Of a stretch of 39,984 bases of DNA, positions 13,621 through 21,805 are shown one piece after another. Below the pieces are notes generated by a model. It made no database searches and had not been told where the DNA came from. It worked only from the letters and a program-made list of their open reading frames with translations. The position numbers and the translations under genes are program-made. The number at the start of each line of letters is the position of its first letter. The first letter of the stretch is position 1. Source of the DNA: an uncultured Hungatella sp. (lineage in GTDB: Bacteria; Bacillota; Clostridia; Lachnospirales; Lachnospiraceae); contig CAJTUV010000033.1 in NCBI GenBank assembly GCA_910579515.1, positions 1 to 39,984 of the forward strand. Direction: 5' to 3'.

Positions 13621-14883
13621 TTAATGCAGCTTAATTTCCTTTATTGCCTGAGGCCCAGTGACAATAATATGGTTGGGAAGGCGCCCTTTGGTTATTTTAG
13701 AAACCGTAAAGTCAAAGCTCCCCTCATACTTTAAAATCCCCAGACAATTATAAATTCTGCAGGAATCTTGATTATATAAAAAAATCATATCATCATCAAT
13801 ATCCACATGTTCGTATCCATAACTAAACTCCACGTCAAAGACCTTGTCCCCATTGGACTTATAAAGCTCCATACGGGAATCATATTCCCCTGAAGAAGCG
13901 GACATAATTACCCCCACATGGGTGTTGTCATAAAACACGCTTTTAATTTCCTCTTCGATTGGAACCTGAGTGATCAAAGCAGGCGACATCACATCCTTTG
14001 AAGAATAAAAGGACAAGCTGTTGTCTGCAAACGCCACAGAATATATATCATCCAGATATTGTACTCTTGGCACCATACTGTTTTCATATAGGTCATGGAA
14101 ACCGCCTACAAACCGATTCAGCGCATTTTTTCCCACCTCTGAGAAGTTGTAAAATGCAACTCGGTTTTTCAAAGATCCGTCTTCAATAAAGGCATAAGAA
14201 CCAACCAGCATCGTCCCGTCTGGAGACAAGCTGATATCCAGAGGATATCCGATATTCCCCCCCAAAACGCCTTTTATAAAAATCTTTATCTCTGTTCCGT
14301 CTTTTCGATAAAAATAGATATAGCTGGCTGTATTATCCTCCAAAATCGCCGCCGCAACTCCTTTTGCTGAGACGGTAACTTTCACAATCGGAAGTACTGT
14401 GGTAGCCACCCCCTGACATCCGTTTAAATCACAGATGTAAATATTGTTGCCCTGTTGATCCGCAATGGCTGCATAGTCTCCATTTACGGCAACAATCGGT
14501 GATTTCATTTCGTAACTCTGGACCCACACATCCTTTCCTTCTGCATTAATATAAGAAGCTCCGTCTTTTGAGTATCTGAGTAAATTGCTGCCAAATTTCT
14601 CATAAGCTGTAAAATTGCCTTCCCTGTCCAGCTGCCGTTCCCAGCCTATACTCATACTTTCATATTGATAATATCGCTGATACCAATAAAAACTGGCAGC
14701 AAGCCCAGACAATAAAATAAAAAGCAAAGCCAGCAGAATCAGGCGGCGTCTTTTCACCTTATGATGGACCTGTTGGGACTCCTCCTCCCTATCCTCTTGT
14801 GGGATTTGGTTCTGTGGTTTACCAGGTGTAATGACCCGACTTCGAAGCTGCCTTTTTTTCTGTTCACGACTCATATCACTCAT
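13621..14883 (-). CDS. DUF5711-family membrane-anchored protein
   Basis: A 420-residue protein with a basic cytoplasmic N-terminus (1-45), one transmembrane helix (about 46-68, LILLALLFILLSGLAASFYW) and a large extracytoplasmic part of repeated beta strands (for example YAAIADQQGNNIYICD, GYPLDISLSPDGTMLV, YLDDIYSVAFADNSLSFYSS), which looks like a beta-propeller. This matches the DUF5711 proteins common in Lachnospiraceae, function unknown. It lies between the LysM protein and glucokinase on the same strand. A role at the cell surface is likely from topology only. Confidence 0.82.
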   Translation of the reverse strand: MSDMSREQKKRQLRSRVITPGKPQNQIPQEDREEESQQVHHKVKRRRLILLALLFILLSGLAASFYWYQRYYQYESMSIGWERQLDREGNFTAYEKFGSNLLRYSKDGASYINAEGKDVWVQSYEMKSPIVAVNGDYAAIADQQGNNIYICDLNGCQGVATTVLPIVKVTVSAKGVAAAILEDNTASYIYFYRKDGTEIKIFIKGVLGGNIGYPLDISLSPDGTMLVGSYAFIEDGSLKNRVAFYNFSEVGKNALNRFVGGFHDLYENSMVPRVQYLDDIYSVAFADNSLSFYSSKDVMSPALITQVPIEEEIKSVFYDNTHVGVIMSASSGEYDSRMELYKSNGDKVFDVEFSYGYEHVDIDDDMIFLYNQDSCRIYNCLGILKYEGSFDFTVSKITKGRLPNHIIVTGPQAIKEIKLH

Positions 14884-14907
14884 CTTTGGTTCTCCCGCAC
14901 GTCCTGT

Positions 14908-14934
14908 CTATACTAGTATTCTGATATAGTATAG
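14908..14934. repeat. Inverted repeat upstream of the DUF5711 gene
   Basis: CTATACT (14908-14914) and AGTATAG (14928-14934) form a perfect 7-bp inverted repeat with 13 bases between, in the 65-base gap between the LysM gene and the DUF5711 gene. On the minus strand TATACT-like boxes overlap the repeat, so it could be an operator over a promoter or a weak hairpin. Confidence 0.45.
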
Positions 14935-14948
14935 CACAGAATGAGCCC

Positions 14949-16169
14949 CTACGGAAGAATCAAATTCTGCCCCGAAATAATCTTATTTTCATCATCTAAT
15001 CCATTTAACTCACAGATTTCTTCTAACTTACTTCCACTTCCATATATTTTTAGGCAAATCCCGTACAGGGTTTCTCCTTCCTGAACTTCATAAAGCGTCT
15101 TTCCTGTCAATCCCTCACCAGAAGCAGCCACCGTAGCAGAATCCGCTGAATGGTCTGTTTCTGCAGAGCCTTCTGTTGGTGTTGTGCTTTCCACATCCTT
15201 AGCTTTCTCTGTCTGATTGTTGGATTCTGCAGCTGCCAGGCTTGTCCCTATACCAGTGCTCTCCTCAAGCACATTTGGATAGATGTTGGACATGGTCTCA
15301 TGAGGAACCGTAGGATGTATATTTCCAGAAGCTTCCTCCACCCAAAGCTCATCTCCCGACATCATTTCCTCTTCCTGGGCAATCACTCCTTCTGGAAGGA
15401 CAGAAGTCAATACTGCTTCCATATCTCTCATCTTTTCATAATTATTGACCATCACCACCCCGCCTGCCAAAACCACAACAGCCAAGGCGCTGCACAAGCT
15501 TCCCAATACGCGAATCGTTCCCCTGCGCGCCGTAACCTGGCTTTTATTGTCCTCCATTCTCTGGCGGAAATCCCGTATAACCGGATCACCGGTTCCAGCT
15601 TCCACTCTTCTTGCATCTTTACGCAGAATCATATAATCCTGCATCATCTGGTTTCGCTCATAATAAATGCTGTATCCACGAAGTTTATAAAAACCGTCCT
15701 CTGATGTGACATAGACTGCTTCCTCTCCCTCTAATCCAGAATTCAGATACATCAGCTGGTTTTTTCCTGAAAAGTATTGACCATGCTGCTTCCAGTAATT
15801 TAAAGGGCTTAATGTGGTTCCCTGATCCCCACAAAGAAACCATCCCAAGATAGAACGCTTTGGAAACATGTCTTCCATATTCTGATACGTCTTTTTCCAG
15901 GCGCTTTCTGTCAGAACCACTTTATCGCTTCCCTCTGCCACATCATCCATTTCAAGAGCGCCGTCTACAAATAAATATGGCGTTCCATCATGTTCCTCTG
16001 ATGTTCCAAGCAGTACTCCAACGCGCAGATCTTGTCCTCCCTTTGGATACAGACGTCTTAAGTATGTGTTTACATAATCTTCTAAGTACAACCGCACAGA
16101 CTGGTCTCGTTCTCCAATCTGCCGGATATTTTTTGGTAATTTCGGAAATGGATTATATAAGTCTCCCAT
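14949..16169 (-). CDS. Membrane protein with MPN-like N-terminus and C-terminal LysM domain
   Basis: A 406-residue protein. The N-terminal 170 residues resemble a JAB/MPN fold: LRVGVLLGTSEE (48-59), PYLFVDGALEMDD (64-76) and SILGWFLCGDQGTTLSPLNY (106-125). At the last site active MPN metalloproteases have G-W-x-H-x-H; here both histidines are missing, so it is probably inactive. A basic stretch is followed by one transmembrane helix (about 219-241), an acidic, Ser/Thr-rich linker (about 260-350) and a LysM domain (about 359-406, YEVQEGETLYGICLKIYGSG) that binds cell-wall glycan. Topology puts the MPN-like part inside and LysM outside. It precedes the DUF5711 gene, so the two may act together at the envelope. 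The MPN assignment is inference. Confidence 0.8.
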   Translation of the reverse strand: MGDLYNPFPKLPKNIRQIGERDQSVRLYLEDYVNTYLRRLYPKGGQDLRVGVLLGTSEEHDGTPYLFVDGALEMDDVAEGSDKVVLTESAWKKTYQNMEDMFPKRSILGWFLCGDQGTTLSPLNYWKQHGQYFSGKNQLMYLNSGLEGEEAVYVTSEDGFYKLRGYSIYYERNQMMQDYMILRKDARRVEAGTGDPVIRDFRQRMEDNKSQVTARRGTIRVLGSLCSALAVVVLAGGVVMVNNYEKMRDMEAVLTSVLPEGVIAQEEEMMSGDELWVEEASGNIHPTVPHETMSNIYPNVLEESTGIGTSLAAAESNNQTEKAKDVESTTPTEGSAETDHSADSATVAASGEGLTGKTLYEVQEGETLYGICLKIYGSGSKLEEICELNGLDDENKIISGQNLILP

Positions 16170-16246
16170 AGGCTCACCCCGCTATATTCTATGAATTGTT
16201 CTAATATGCTACTGCCAATCATAGCACGGCTTGCCTGCAAATTCTG

Positions 16247-16846
16247 TCAAACCAGGGCCATAGATTCCCATAACTTTTCGACAAGGCATATGCTGTCACT
16301 GATGCATTCCGCCATTCTCATCACTGTGCTGAGGCGAATGCTTTGAAGCATTAAAGGGTCATAATTTCCACATCCGCTGACAATTCCCGTAATAAATAAA
16401 TCTCCCACCGCCTGTAACTCTTTGCTGACGCCAAGTCCGGGCTTTAAAGAGCCTCTCCCCAGTGTGATACACCCAACATGGCTGCTCATTCCTACAGAGG
16501 CATCTACTGCAATGACCAGATAATCTGGGTATTCCTGCTCCAGAAGATAAAGGGTATCTTCCAGGTTCATGGCGTGAACCGGCCGATTCAATGTACCAAC
16601 CACATGTATATGTTTTAATTCCTTCTGTCTCAGCTGATATCCTATTAAAGGCCCCAGACTGTCTCCTGTAGATCGGTCGGTTCCAATACATAAAACCAGC
16701 ACCTTATCCTTTTTGCCCTTCTTCAATTCCTCTCTCATCATCATATATAGCCTGGCTGCCAATTCAGCCGCTTCAAATTCTCTTTTTGTGTCATAATAGT
16801 AAAGCTCCCTGCCATTGGAGGGAGCCTTTCTTTTCCAAATATCCAT
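16247..16846 (-). CDS. yyaC: Spore protease-like protein YyaC
   Basis: A 199-residue protein of the YyaC/DUF1256 sporulation family. The core VLVLCIGTDRSTGDSLGPLI is the family hallmark, followed by VVGTLNRPVHAMNLEDTL, LVIAVDASVGMSSHVGCITL and LFITGIVSGCGNYD. The fold relates to the GPR germination protease; YyaC-type proteins are found essentially in endospore formers, supporting a spore-forming host. The start at 16846 has AGGTGAG upstream. It ends 77 bases before the LysM gene and follows the coiled-coil membrane gene on the same strand. Confidence 0.9.
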   Translation of the reverse strand: MDIWKRKAPSNGRELYYYDTKREFEAAELAARLYMMMREELKKGKKDKVLVLCIGTDRSTGDSLGPLIGYQLRQKELKHIHVVGTLNRPVHAMNLEDTLYLLEQEYPDYLVIAVDASVGMSSHVGCITLGRGSLKPGLGVSKELQAVGDLFITGIVSGCGNYDPLMLQSIRLSTVMRMAECISDSICLVEKLWESMALV

Positions 16847-16900
16847 TTTGTCTCACCTGGTCCAAATTCTTACTGCTATTATAGACCAGTTTTTTTCGAT

Positions 16901-17986
16901 TTATGCGTTTTTCTTATACTGCTGCATCGCTTCATTTAAGTTTGTAGCTGTACCGTCCTGCATAATTTTAGCCAATGCATCAAGTTTTTCTGGGTATAAA
17001 AACTCTCTGGATAAATATGAGGCATAGCAGTCCGTAATATGAAGATTCCGTAGCTGAATCGTCTCCCGCAGCTCTCGCAGCTGCTTTTCTTCCGATTCGC
17101 AAAGATCCGCCATATTGCTAATTTTCTCTTTTCTGGAATCCGTAATTTCATCCGCAATAATATTTTTTGTCACAGTCTCAAAGGTATTTAACGCGGCTTT
17201 TTTCTTTGCCGCTGTCTCTGACATGGCCTGTTCCATCTGAGCAATCTCATCATCAAATTTCTGAAGGTCATAAATAGCTTCATTCTTATCCCGCTTAATC
17301 GTATGGGTAATTACACGGATTCTCTTATTGTTGCCATGAATTTCATTCCGAAGGCTCCTTCCTTCCCGCAAAGCTTCTCCATGGCGCTCTCTGGAACGGT
17401 TGCCAATCAGCACATAGATTCCGCCAAACACCAAAATACAAGCAAAATAAATCAAAACCAAAAATAACACCGTCTGCTTTGGAAGCAGCAAATAGATTCC
17501 GTAAGGGATCAGCAGAAAGCAGAGCACGACTGCTAAAAGTAATTTTAAAAACTCCTTCGGCCATCTTGGAAAGTAGAGCGCGTAGTATAAATCTGTGTTG
17601 CAGTATTTAGGAACCGATTTCTGTTGGAACAATGTTGCAATATGAAGCTGAATCCTTCGATTATCATCCCGCAAATCCGAGGTCTCTTCCACAATTCGTT
17701 CCCGAATCCCCTGACTTTTTGCCTTCTCCCTCTTACTTCTGGCCTTTTTAAGCTGTTCCTGCCCTTTATTTAACTCTTTATCATAGCTGGAGACAATTTC
17801 TCCTAATCGTTTCTTTGTCGTCTGATTAATCGTGTCCTCTAAAAGTTTTTTCTCACTCTCTAAAGATTTCTGGTCCTGCTTTAATTTTCTGGACAGCCGC
17901 TCCTCCTGACGCTCCAGCTCTGCCAATTCCATCACCGCTGACTTTGCTTCCCTCAAAAATGTCCCGTAGTCTGTGATGACATTCAT
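16901..17986 (-). CDS. Coiled-coil protein with a central membrane hairpin, unknown function
   Basis: A 361-residue protein. Two long charged helical regions (about 15-110, rich in Lys/Glu/Gln such as LKQDQKSLESEKKLLED; and about 210-340) flank two adjacent transmembrane helices (about 148-195, LLLAVVLCFLLIPYGIYLLL and LFLVLIYFACILVFGGIYVL). Both ends should face the cytoplasm. I do not recognise a family. Two ATGs lie in tandem; 17986 is seven bases from AGGAGG (17994-17999) and is preferred over 17989 at four bases. It has its own promoter and diverges from the gene at 18159. Confidence 0.8.
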   Translation of the reverse strand: MNVITDYGTFLREAKSAVMELAELERQEERLSRKLKQDQKSLESEKKLLEDTINQTTKKRLGEIVSSYDKELNKGQEQLKKARSKREKAKSQGIRERIVEETSDLRDDNRRIQLHIATLFQQKSVPKYCNTDLYYALYFPRWPKEFLKLLLAVVLCFLLIPYGIYLLLPKQTVLFLVLIYFACILVFGGIYVLIGNRSRERHGEALREGRSLRNEIHGNNKRIRVITHTIKRDKNEAIYDLQKFDDEIAQMEQAMSETAAKKKAALNTFETVTKNIIADEITDSRKEKISNMADLCESEEKQLRELRETIQLRNLHITDCYASYLSREFLYPEKLDALAKIMQDGTATNLNEAMQQYKKNA

Positions 17987-18021
17987 CATCTGTCCTCCTT
18001 AGCCCAATACAATGTAAGATT

Positions 18022-18050
18022 ATTATAACTCCTGTTGATTTCCTTTACAA
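18022..18050 (-). promoter_or_regulatory. Promoter of the coiled-coil membrane gene
   Basis: On the minus strand TTGTAA (complement at 18045-18050) and a perfect TATAAT (18022-18027) are 17 bases apart, about 35 bases upstream of the start. Confidence 0.75.
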
Positions 18051-18077
18051 TCCATTTTATGAATGGTTGTCAACTTC

Positions 18078-18106
18078 TTTACTTTCTTTTTTCATTCTGC
18101 TACACT
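18078..18106 (+). promoter_or_regulatory. Promoter of the small + strand gene
   Basis: TTTACT at 18078-18083 and TACACT at 18101-18106 are 17 bases apart, about 50 bases before the start at 18159. It diverges from the promoter at 18022-18050. Confidence 0.6.
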
Positions 18107-18158
18107 AATACAGTAACCGTTTAGACGTGCTGACCATTACTATTAGGAGGATTTTACC

Positions 18159-18425
18159 ATGTTTCGCATGTGGGGAAAGCTTATGAAGCATAACCGGCTT
18201 TTACAGGATACTACGATTTCCATTGGAGATTACAGCCTGACCAGAACGCAGATGGTTTTTCAGGCATTAGATACGATCTGTTATGAATTTGATTTAGAAA
18301 GACCCATGTGGTTATCCGCAAATATCCACGATTTCCAGATCCATGCGAAAACCCGTTTTGTACAGGACAATTTTATCGAATCCATAGATTTCGATTTTCT
18401 TGAGATTCAGGTCATCGAAGAATGA
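18159..18425 (+). CDS. Small hypothetical protein (88 aa)
   Basis: An 88-residue acidic protein, with TAGGAGG seven to eight bases upstream, a promoter and a downstream terminator, so it is a real single-gene unit even though I do not know the family well. Sequence features: basic N-terminus (MFRMWGKLMKHNRLL), central TRTQMVFQALDTICYEFDLE, WLSANIHDFQIHAKTRF and an acidic C-terminus (SIDFDFLEIQVIEE). No signal, membrane or metal motif is visible. It is the only + strand gene between 5448 and 24157. Confidence 0.78.
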   Translation: MFRMWGKLMKHNRLLQDTTISIGDYSLTRTQMVFQALDTICYEFDLERPMWLSANIHDFQIHAKTRFVQDNFIESIDFDFLEIQVIEE

Positions 18426-18434
18426 ATCCGCATC

Positions 18435-18486
18435 AAAAACTTCCCAGCAAAGCAGCCTCGGCAAACTGCTCCACAGGGAAGTTTTT
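18435..18486. terminator. Bidirectional intrinsic terminator
   Basis: AAAAACTTCCC (18435-18445) pairs with GGGAAGTTTTT (18476-18486) around a loop containing a smaller stem. A-run before and T-run after make it work in both directions, ending the small + gene and the convergent pgi. Confidence 0.88.
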
Positions 18487-18492
18487 AGCTTT

Positions 18493-19842
18493 TTACAGCC
18501 TCTTCAGCAATTCTTCTCTTTCCTTCTCATATCCTGGTTTTCCGAGAAGAGCGAACATATTCTTCTTATAGCTTTCAACGCCAGGCTGGTTAAATGGATT
18601 TACTCCCAACAGATATCCGCTAATGCCACAGGCAAATTCGAAGAAGTAGAACAGCTGTCCCAGACAAAATGCATCCTGTACAGGGATATTGATTTTTAAG
18701 TTTGGAACTTGTCCATCTGTATGTGCCAGCATAGTACCATTCATAGCGCTCTTATTGACAAAATCCACATTCTTTCCAGCCAGATAATTCATGCCGTCTG
18801 TGTCAATTTCTTCCTCTTTCAGAACAACTTCAGCCTGAGACTCCTCTACATTAATAACCGTCTCAAACATAATTCTTGCGCCGTCCTGAATAAACTGCCC
18901 CATAGAATGTAAATCCGTGGTCAAATCCACAGCCGCCGGGAAAATTCCTTTCTGATCTTTTCCTTCACTCTCCCCGTATAACTGTTTCCACCATTCAGAC
19001 ACATAGTGAAGGCTTGGCTCATAATTTGCTACAATCTCCACATGTTTTCCTTTTCTCAGCAAAATGTTTCGAACTGCCGCATAAAGAAGAGCCGGATTCT
19101 CCTCATATGAGGTTTCTAATGCCTTTGTTCTGCCATAAGCTGCGCCTTCCATCAATTTGTCAATATCCGCGCCGCTAACAGCAATAGGAAGCAGACCTAC
19201 AGCCGTCAAGACAGAGAAACGTCCGCCTACATCATCTGGAACCACAAAGCTTTCATAGCCTTCCTGATTAGCCAGACTCTTTAATGCGCCTCTAGCCTTG
19301 TCGGTAGTTGCATAGATCCTCTTATTAGCCTCTTCTTTTCCATATTTCTCAATCAGCATTTCCTTGAACACACGGAATGCAATGGCCGGCTCTGTGGTAG
19401 TGCCAGATTTTGAGATAATATTAATGGAAAAATCTTTTCCCTTCAAAACATCCTGAAGGTCTTTAATATACTTGCTGCTGATACTGTTTCCTACAAAATA
19501 AATCTCCGGTGCTTTCCTGTCTTCCTTGTTCAGCACATTGTAGAAACTATGGGTCAGAAACTCAATCGCCGCCCTTGCGCCAAGATAGGAACCGCCGATA
19601 CCGATTACCAATAAAACGTCAGAATCTTTTTGAATCTTAGCTGCAGCTTTTTTTATTCTTGCAAACTCGTCTTTATCATAGTCTACTGGAAGATCAATCC
19701 ATCCCAGAAAGTCATTGCCTGCGCCTGTTTTAGACAGCAATACCTCTTTGGCCCCCATAACAGCTCCTTTGATGTTCTGAAGCTCTTCTGTGGAAATAAA
19801 TCCGCTAGTCTTAGAATAATCAAATGTTACTTCTCTTCCCAT
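18493..19842 (-). CDS. pgi: Glucose-6-phosphate isomerase
   Basis: A 449-residue Pgi interconverting glucose 6-phosphate and fructose 6-phosphate. Visible: VLLVIGIGGSYLGARAAIEF, YFVGNSISSKYI, SKSGTTTEPAIAFRVFKEML (sugar phosphate site), DVGGRFSVLTAVGLLPIAVS (family signature), HSMGQFIQDG and NPFNQPGVESYK with the catalytic lysine. Length fits the short bacterial class. On the minus strand a TATAAT (complement at 19902-19907) with a weak -35 lies about 60 bases upstream. It stands alone, closed by the terminator at 18435-18486. Confidence 0.97.
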   Translation of the reverse strand: MGREVTFDYSKTSGFISTEELQNIKGAVMGAKEVLLSKTGAGNDFLGWIDLPVDYDKDEFARIKKAAAKIQKDSDVLLVIGIGGSYLGARAAIEFLTHSFYNVLNKEDRKAPEIYFVGNSISSKYIKDLQDVLKGKDFSINIISKSGTTTEPAIAFRVFKEMLIEKYGKEEANKRIYATTDKARGALKSLANQEGYESFVVPDDVGGRFSVLTAVGLLPIAVSGADIDKLMEGAAYGRTKALETSYEENPALLYAAVRNILLRKGKHVEIVANYEPSLHYVSEWWKQLYGESEGKDQKGIFPAAVDLTTDLHSMGQFIQDGARIMFETVINVEESQAEVVLKEEEIDTDGMNYLAGKNVDFVNKSAMNGTMLAHTDGQVPNLKINIPVQDAFCLGQLFYFFEFACGISGYLLGVNPFNQPGVESYKKNMFALLGKPGYEKEREELLKRL

Positions 19843-19944
19843 ACCATTTCTCCTTTTCTCATGCTGTTCGTAATTTCCAGAAATTCCTGGATTTGTAAAA
19901 CATTATATCACAAACTGCTAAGAATTGCGATACCATAAATATTG

Positions 19945-20952
19945 TTAAGACAGATATTGTTTTAAAATTTCGCCTACCAGCTCCAGCTCGTCCGACGACA
20001 AATCTTTAATCCAGTCCCCTTCCCCCTGATCTTTCTCTCTGCTGGCTGCGATTTGCTCTAAACTGCGCTTCAGATAATCCATGTCCTTTCCCTGTGCGCC
20101 CTTATTCTGTCCCATAGGAGAAACCGTTTCTTCCTGTTGAGCCTTTCTCGCCACACGGGTAGACTTTTTAACCTGCCGTTCTTGCTTTTCTTCTTCCATC
20201 CTTCCGTCCATCACAGCAGAGCTCCCATTTCTGGTTCGGTCTATTTTTGACCGTTCTCTCTGTGAAATGCTTCGAATCCCATCTCTTGACGGCGTCTCTT
20301 CCTCCTGTCCGCTGCGAGAACTCAAATCCTTAATATTTAAATCATGAATATTTAGTTCCCGAATGTTACTGTCCCGATTTCCTCTTTCTCTGCTTGCACT
20401 CTCCCGACCACTGTCCTCCATCACGGATGCATTTTCTCTGGCCAGACGATGAAACAGGGAATTTTCCATATAATCCTGCAACGCATTTAAAAGCTGCGCC
20501 CTTTTTTCAGAAAGGTTTACGCCACAATCCACGAACAAGGTGAGAAGCCCAGTCAAAATACCTACAGTCCCATAAAGCACTATGTAATAGTTATCACAGC
20601 GATACCAGTAAGAGGCAAACGCCGCTATCCCGCCGCACAGAAAGCATAAAACTGTAAATTGGCTTGACAGATTTCCCCATCCATTCAAGCTCAGTCCTAA
20701 GAAATGATAGCTTGTTAACTGTTTTTCCAAATATGCCTGTGTATTTTGTATTCCTTGATTGAGCCGATAGGCGTTTTCTGCTTTTTGTTTCAGCTCTCTC
20801 AAGTAGCGGTTCTTCGTTAGTGTCATATTATCTGTTTCTCTTATTAATCTTTTGTAACTGTTACGAGCCATCAGCCTGGTTAAAAGCCCTAATGCACAGA
20901 CAGCCGCCAATACGTATAATGCTTTTCCTGTTTCTAAAAAATCCAACATCAT
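19945..20952 (-). CDS. Membrane protein with charged, repetitive cytoplasmic tail
   Basis: A 335-residue protein of no family I recognise. There is an N-terminal hydrophobic helix (about 10-27), a coiled-coil-like stretch (RETDNMTLTKNRYLRELKQK), two adjacent transmembrane helices (about 98-142) and a long charged tail rich in Arg/Glu/Ser/Gln. The tail has a five-residue repeat (about 192-212: NIREL, NIHDL, NIKDL) encoded by 15-base near-repeats. It ends with a compact acidic helix (DLSSDELELVGEILKQYLS). GGGGAG lies seven bases upstream of the start at 20952. The design (membrane anchor plus disordered tail and terminal helix) suggests a scaffold, but that is inference. Confidence 0.75.
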   Translation of the reverse strand: MMLDFLETGKALYVLAAVCALGLLTRLMARNSYKRLIRETDNMTLTKNRYLRELKQKAENAYRLNQGIQNTQAYLEKQLTSYHFLGLSLNGWGNLSSQFTVLCFLCGGIAAFASYWYRCDNYYIVLYGTVGILTGLLTLFVDCGVNLSEKRAQLLNALQDYMENSLFHRLARENASVMEDSGRESASRERGNRDSNIRELNIHDLNIKDLSSRSGQEEETPSRDGIRSISQRERSKIDRTRNGSSAVMDGRMEEEKQERQVKKSTRVARKAQQEETVSPMGQNKGAQGKDMDYLKRSLEQIAASREKDQGEGDWIKDLSSDELELVGEILKQYLS

Positions 20953-21039
20953 AAAAAAGCTCCCCTTTCTTCTCCAGATAGTTTCCAGATGACCTATATT
21001 ATAGCCTTGGATTCTTCATTTGGGAAGATAAGAGAGCCT

Positions 21040-21075
21040 AGAATCGTTCGTCAAATTCTTCTAAAAAACGATTCT
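21040..21075. terminator. Hairpin after mtnN, probable terminator
   Basis: AGAATCGTT (21040-21048) and AACGATTCT (21067-21075) form a perfect 9-bp stem immediately after the mtnN stop. On the minus strand the tail after the stem is only pyrimidine-rich (CTCTCTTATCTT), so it is a weak terminator at best. Confidence 0.5.
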
Positions 21076-21770
21076 CAAGTCAGTTCCTCTATAAGAGCTG
21101 TAACCAATTTTACACTGTGTTCTATGGCTTTCGCCTCAAATTCTGCGTAATCCATATGTGCGCTATCGTCTGCTTTATCTGAGATAGCCCTAATAATCAG
21201 AAATGGAATCTCATTTAAATAAGCTGTCTGCGCAATGGCTGCTCCTTCCATCTCTGTACAAAATCCCTGAAAGGTGTTAAGCAGCCAGTTCTTTTTCTCC
21301 TTATCGGAGATAAACTGATCTCCGCTGACAACACGTCCCACATGGACTCCCACTTCAGGAATCTCTCTTTTGCAGCAATCTTCTGCTGTTTGAATCATGT
21401 TCAGATCCCCTTTAAACACGGACTCCTCCATCTGTGGAATCTGGCCGACTTCATATCCAAATCCCGTAGCATCCATATCATGCTGAACGGTGTCTTTTGA
21501 CAAAACAATATCACCGATGTTAATATGGTTTCTTAAGGAACCGGCAATTCCTGTGTTGATAATCCCATTCACACCGTATTTGTCCACTAAAATCTGACTG
21601 CATATTGCCGCATTTACCTTACCAATCCCAGACCGGACCACAACGACCTCTTTTCCACGAAGACACCCCTCATAAAAATCCATTCCGGCAATGGTACTAA
21701 CTTTGATCTGTTCCATCTCTGCCTTTAAATTTGCCACTTCTTCAGCCATGGCGCCAATAATTCCCAGCAT
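21075..21770 (-). CDS. mtnN: 5'-methylthioadenosine/S-adenosylhomocysteine nucleosidase
   Basis: A 231-residue Pfs/MtnN that removes adenine from methylthioadenosine and S-adenosylhomocysteine, in methionine salvage and, in many bacteria, autoinducer-2 synthesis. Visible: IGAMAEEVANL with the catalytic Glu, VVVRSGIGKVNAAICSQILV, GIINTGIAGSL, SGDQFISDKEKK, TEMEGAAIAQTAYL (substrate ribose binding) and IRAISDKADDSAHMD with the catalytic Asp. Full length. AGGAGG precedes the start, and the gene follows thrC by 35 bases, so they are probably co-transcribed. Confidence 0.96.
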   Translation of the reverse strand: MLGIIGAMAEEVANLKAEMEQIKVSTIAGMDFYEGCLRGKEVVVVRSGIGKVNAAICSQILVDKYGVNGIINTGIAGSLRNHINIGDIVLSKDTVQHDMDATGFGYEVGQIPQMEESVFKGDLNMIQTAEDCCKREIPEVGVHVGRVVSGDQFISDKEKKNWLLNTFQGFCTEMEGAAIAQTAYLNEIPFLIIRAISDKADDSAHMDYAEFEAKAIEHSVKLVTALIEELT

Positions 21771-21805
21771 AACTACCTCCTGATAAACATTTTCAGACTC
21801 ATATT

